From Pseudoscleropodium purum (Eukaryota; Streptophyta; Bryopsida; Hypnales; Brachytheciaceae), in NCBI GenBank assembly GCA_963969395.1, contig OZ017797.1, positions 33,914,001 through 33,978,000 on the forward strand: a stretch of 64,000 nt of DNA. The letters run 5' to 3'. Numbering within the stretch: position 1 is the first letter of the stretch; each line of letters opens with the position of its first letter. Below are positions 60,810 through 64,000 of the stretch, in pieces. A program made the translations under genes and the position numbers. Below the pieces are notes generated by a model. That model saw only the letters and a program-made list of their open reading frames with translations, was not told where the DNA came from and did not search any database.

Positions 60810-61300
60810 TTACTATGGCAGGGCCTTTCCTTCCTGCGCGCAGCAGGTGACTAGTACGTACTGTTCCGCACCGTAGGCATCACAATGTTTCTCTGCCATG
60901 TACAGTACAGTGCTTTCTCGGGAAGCCAAGATCTACTTTTGTTTATGCCTGCGGCACAGAAACGAATCCCGTCGATCAGATTTTCCTCCATGCATGAGCG
61001 AGCAAGGCCGGCGTGACTTCAAGGCTGCAACGAGGATGCCACCTTCCTAACTTGGTAGGGTCCAGGGCCAGCTCGCTCCACATGCCGTCTGCAAGTCGAT
61101 CTGCCGATTGCAAAGCCAGGCAATTAAGCCAGGCAACGAGAAGATGATGGCCACAGTGGAGAATGGAATCCTCCTCGGATTAGGTTCTCCCGACCATTCC
61201 TTCTCTCGCACATTCAACCCATGCACCTAGCTAGCTAGTACCCTATCAGCCTTCCCTTTTAATATTCCAATCAACTCCGGTAGTGTGGCACTAGATTGCA
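60810..61300 (+). promoter_or_regulatory. promoter region of the hairpin cluster
   Basis: An abrupt change to GC-balanced unique sequence. It has several GTAC cores (CTAGTACGTACTG near 60851 and ATGTACAGTACAGTGC near 60899), the core bound by plant SBP-box and copper-response factors. No coding frame. Confidence 0.4.
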
Positions 61301-61308
61301 CTATAAAT
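61301..61308 (+). promoter_or_regulatory. TATA box (CTATAAAT)
   Basis: A canonical plant TATA sequence about 330 bp upstream of the first hairpin. It implies transcription start near 61335. Confidence 0.55.
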
Positions 61309-61630
61309 CTTTGCGTTTCTCAGGGAGTCTCATCGACCTTCCAGCTTCTCGCTTGGATTTGAATCTAGCTGCTCGTCAAGACCTCACTTGAGGCTCGTGA
61401 TATCATGTATTCTGGGATATCAATCTATGTGTCAGATCAGTCGACTCTCGATCTAAGCTCAGTACGTTGTGCTGACTGCTGAGGTTATTTGGTCGTAGAT
61501 AGAGTTTGAATTGGGTACATTGTCGATGTTGACGTACTTCTGGAAGTGTGCATTGCGTTCTCAATTGCTAGGCAATGCCCATGTGTTGCAAGCGAAGTAC
61601 GTAATGGTCAGAACGGACGAGGCTGACGTG

Positions 61631-61760
61631 TATCAGTGAAAGCCATAATGTTACTGATGTGGGAAACAACGCTCTAGCTCGTTAACTTCGTTACCGAGAA
61701 TGCTAACTGAGTAGAGTTTTCGTTCCCCACTTCAGTAACATGATGATTTTCTGGAGATAT
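61631..61760 (+). ncRNA. hairpin unit 1
   Basis: 5' arm 61631-61669, 3' arm 61722-61760. The loop has a further CTCTA/TAGAG pairing. The 3' arm has the variant CCCCACTTCAGTAAC, giving a T:T mismatch in the core. Confidence 0.6.
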
Positions 61761-61838
61761 TGTAATTCTCTGCTCATGAAAATGGGTTACAGATAGAGTT
61801 CAGAGTACGTGGCCAAAGCTAATTCAACTACAAACGCA

Positions 61839-61961
61839 TATCAGTGAAAGCCATAATGTTACTGATGTGGGAAACAATGCCCTCGTTTGTTACCGAGATT
61901 GCTAACTGAGTAGAGAGTTTCAGTTCCCCACTTCAGTAGCATGATGATTTTCTGGAGATAT
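61839..61961 (+). ncRNA. hairpin unit 2
   Basis: Same arms as unit 1, loop related to unit 1, 3' arm CCCCACTTCAGTAGC. Units 1 and 2 form a subgroup. Confidence 0.6.
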
Positions 61962-62023
61962 TGTAATCCTAGACTCTGTTCAACCATCAAGATGAGTTGC
62001 AGATGCTGCCAACTGGTGAAGCA

Positions 62024-62147
62024 TATCAGTGAAAACCATAATGTTACTGATGTGGGAAACGTAAAATACTCATCTTGAAAGAGTATTTTCACTGTGCAGA
62101 GAGTTTTGGTTCTCCACATCAGTAGCATGATGATTTTCTAGAGATAT
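62024..62147 (+). ncRNA. hairpin unit 3
   Basis: 3' arm CTCCACATCAGTAGC; the loop contains its own AATACTC/GAGTATT stem. Confidence 0.6.
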
Positions 62148-62213
62148 AATTATAATCCTTTAATCATCAAAATGTGTTGCAGAAACAGCTCAGAAAGGTC
62201 ACCCTGTGAAGCA

Positions 62214-62333
62214 TATCGGTGAAAACCATAATGTTACTGATGTGGGAAACAATACTCATCTTGCAAGAGTATGTTCACTGAGCAGAGAGTTTTAGTTCTC
62301 CACATCAGTAGCATGATGAATTTCTGGAGATAT
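62214..62333 (+). ncRNA. hairpin unit 4
   Basis: The 5' arm starts TATCGGTG (one change). The loop stem ATACTC/GAGTAT is as in unit 3. Confidence 0.6.
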
Positions 62334-62395
62334 GTAATCCTCTGATCATCAAAATGTGTTGCAGACACAGCTCAGAAAGGTCACCTCGTGAAGCA

Positions 62396-62498
62396 TATCA
62401 GTGAAAACCATAATGTTACTGATGTGGGAAACAATACTCTCCACGCGTCGAGAATTCCAGTTCTCCACATCAGTAGCATGATGATTTTCTGGAGATAT
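62396..62498 (+). ncRNA. hairpin unit 5
   Basis: The shortest loop (about 25 nt). Arms are as in units 3-4; the final unit of the array. Confidence 0.6.
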
Positions 62499-62600
62499 TA
62501 TAATCCTCTTGCTCATCAAGATACATTGCAGCTACTGCCGTTGGATCGTGTTGAAGCGGTAACCTGTTTTCAAGACACCAATTCCATTCAATTTGGTTGA

Positions 62601-64000
62601 TTATTTTCTCTGCAATCGCCTCTTAGATATATATGAATAACATGTCCTCTTTCAAAATTGAGCGTCATTGTTTTGCTTTTAAAGGTTGAACTAGCGAAAT
62701 GAGTAAATCGAAATCTGGATCCAAGTCAGAAATCGTGCACATTTGAAATGCAGGGTGGTGAGGGATCGACCTAAATCAACTCCCCTCTCGGATTATATAT
62801 TAGAAGTAAGCTGTACCCAATGTTCGGTTGCACAGTAAGAGTTCTCTTTTTCTTAAGTAGATGGGTTCTAGTGAAAGGATGGAAATCTCAGAGCAAAGTC
62901 TCAAATTATTCTCTCATGCAGTGAAAGAGCTGGAAAATCAAGGTCCCTACTTAAGTGTATTTTTTCCATTATGAGCTATAATTTTACGTTCACTTCTTCA
63001 CAAACAAAAAGACTCAATATACTCCGTTTCCTAGAAACCCTGTTCTTAACGACATTTGCCGGTTGGTAAAAAGGTTCTGCTCATCTGTGGGCATGATCCT
63101 GATCCTGAAGTGCACAGGTTTGTTCCACATAATTATGATTATTTTACAATGACTTTAAAGCTTCTGATCGACAAATTACATCAAAGTTCCATCTTCTGCT
63201 GCTTGCAGACGTGATCCATTATGCCACGATCCAGTCACAAATAGCAGTCACGAAGGATCATTCTGGAAGCAAATGATAAATAACAAATAGCACATTAGCT
63301 AATTAATAAACAAGGACGATTCCAGAAGTAAGGCTTACGTCCATGTTCACATGGCAACGAGAATTGACGCACAAAACGTAAGCATATGGAATCTTCCAAA
63401 GCACCAATAATGTGACAGTCAAGTGTACGAAGCTCTAGTTTTGTACGTGTGCACATCTGCGATTCCAGATAGGGTTTAGGGAAAGTACAAATTTTTCTGA
63501 AATTTCGCCATTTTATCGAATATGGGAGTACGTCTTTCACCTCACTCCAACAGTAGACACAGCATCAAGTCATCACAGCAGCTTACTTTAGTTTAGACTG
63601 ACTTGTCAACGTACGTACGTCCAAGAGACACAGGAACCCATAGCTGAAGTCAACCGACAGTGTTACGAAAACCTCTAGCAAAGGAGTGTTGTAATATAAT
63701 ATGAGGACCTTGATTGCGAAGAAAATATCGCAATTTTGAACTGGCGTAGGATCTGATGGCGAAGGATTCTTCCATGACGTCTCTGTTTCGAAATTAGCGG
63801 AAGGTTTGAGAAATTCCTCCAATTTGATACTCATGCCCATGCTATGTCCTTCGAGTTCTTTTGCCGGAGTACGTACACCAAGATACACCAAGACATTGGT
63901 CTACCAAACAGTCCATGATCCGAATTTCTTTCTATCCCTCAATTTTGGATTCAATTGCAATTCAGAAAATCTGAGTGATACTGCTGACGGGGTCAAATTC
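62601..64000. other. non-coding region at the window end
   Basis: No gene supported. Minus-strand frames at 63540-63295 and 63891-63583 begin at GTG rather than ATG and match no family I know. The second has an internal ATG (near 63843) and could be an exon of a gene lying to the right. Confidence 0.25.

Larger units (their letters stand above)
61335..62600 (+). ncRNA. putative polycistronic hairpin (pri-miRNA-like) transcript
   Basis: Five copies of a hairpin unit start at 61631, 61839, 62024, 62214 and 62396 (steps 208, 185, 190 and 182). Each has a 5' arm TATCAGTGAAA(G/A)CC... and a 3' arm ending ATTTTCTGGAGATAT, pairing over about 38 bp with few mismatches. The 25 nt from 12 to 36 of the 5' arm are identical in all five; the 3' arm and loops vary. 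Spacers are also related (ATGTGTTGCAG, CAGCTCAGAAAGGTCACC). No ORF spans the units on the plus strand. Arm length, loop size and one-arm conservation fit plant microRNA precursors. I do not recognise the family. Confidence 0.6.

Noticed and set aside
61740..62430. C/D-box snoRNA cluster in the hairpin array
   Set aside because: Each unit has an exact ATGATGA (C box) and CTGA words, but the bases next to them do not form the required terminal stem. The only good pairing would consume the CTGA itself and instead builds the 38-bp hairpin.
61631..62498. CRISPR array
   Set aside because: The repeats are long, diverged, hairpin-forming and spaced by related sequence, and the context is a plant nuclear genome.
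63583..63891. Gene exon at the right edge
   Set aside because: Starts at GTG, no domain recognised, no clear splice site. Not enough to call.

Overview
The window looks like nuclear DNA of a land plant, most likely a moss or another seedless plant. Three things point that way: spliced GT-AG genes, a plant cellulose-synthase-like D gene beside a plant-specific GIL1/IRKI-type gene, and very AT-rich gene-poor DNA full of decayed transposons. The species cannot be named from the sequence. Only three protein genes look intact: a five-exon CSLD gene (24811-30143), a single-exon coiled-coil gene of the GIL1/IRKI family (36352-38847) and a short HSP20-like gene (43100-43471). All three are on the plus strand and appear to have separate promoters.

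Layout: 1-765 is a decayed retrotransposon gag. 2339-2605 holds two orphan exons of a TGD3/ABCI13-like ABC ATPase. 4740-11316 is an old DNA element split by a broken Copia LTR retrotransposon (5203-11019, minus strand), which carries its own insertion. 11330-22615 is gene-free and holds two degenerate motif arrays, two foldback elements and an inverted pair of about 930-bp elements. 22616-38847 is the genic core (CSLD, then the GIL1-like gene). 38848-45564 holds the HSP20-like gene between two direct copies of an unidentified segment. 45565-60809 is mostly repeats: a 1.8-kb field of ACAAWTTGTC motifs, small MITEs and a dead SWIM-finger gene. 60810-62600 is a promoter plus five tandem hairpins. 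62600-64000 shows nothing clear.

Three observations deserve most attention. First, five tandem copies of a roughly 39-bp-arm hairpin (61631-62498) lie downstream of a TATA box, with an invariant 25-nt block in the 5' arm; this looks like a polycistronic microRNA precursor. Second, at least seven non-coding elements share the termini TTAA-CCC(C/T)...(G/A)GGG-TTAA, an arrangement like piggyBac, which would be unusual in a plant. Third, the 48.2-50.1 kb field repeats the near-palindrome ACAAWTTGTC at least 15 times exactly, in both orientations, without being an ordinary tandem repeat.

The genes do not form an operon or an obvious pathway. CSLD makes wall polysaccharide and the GIL1-like protein is probably a signalling or scaffold protein. 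The rest of the window is a record of nested transposon insertion and decay.
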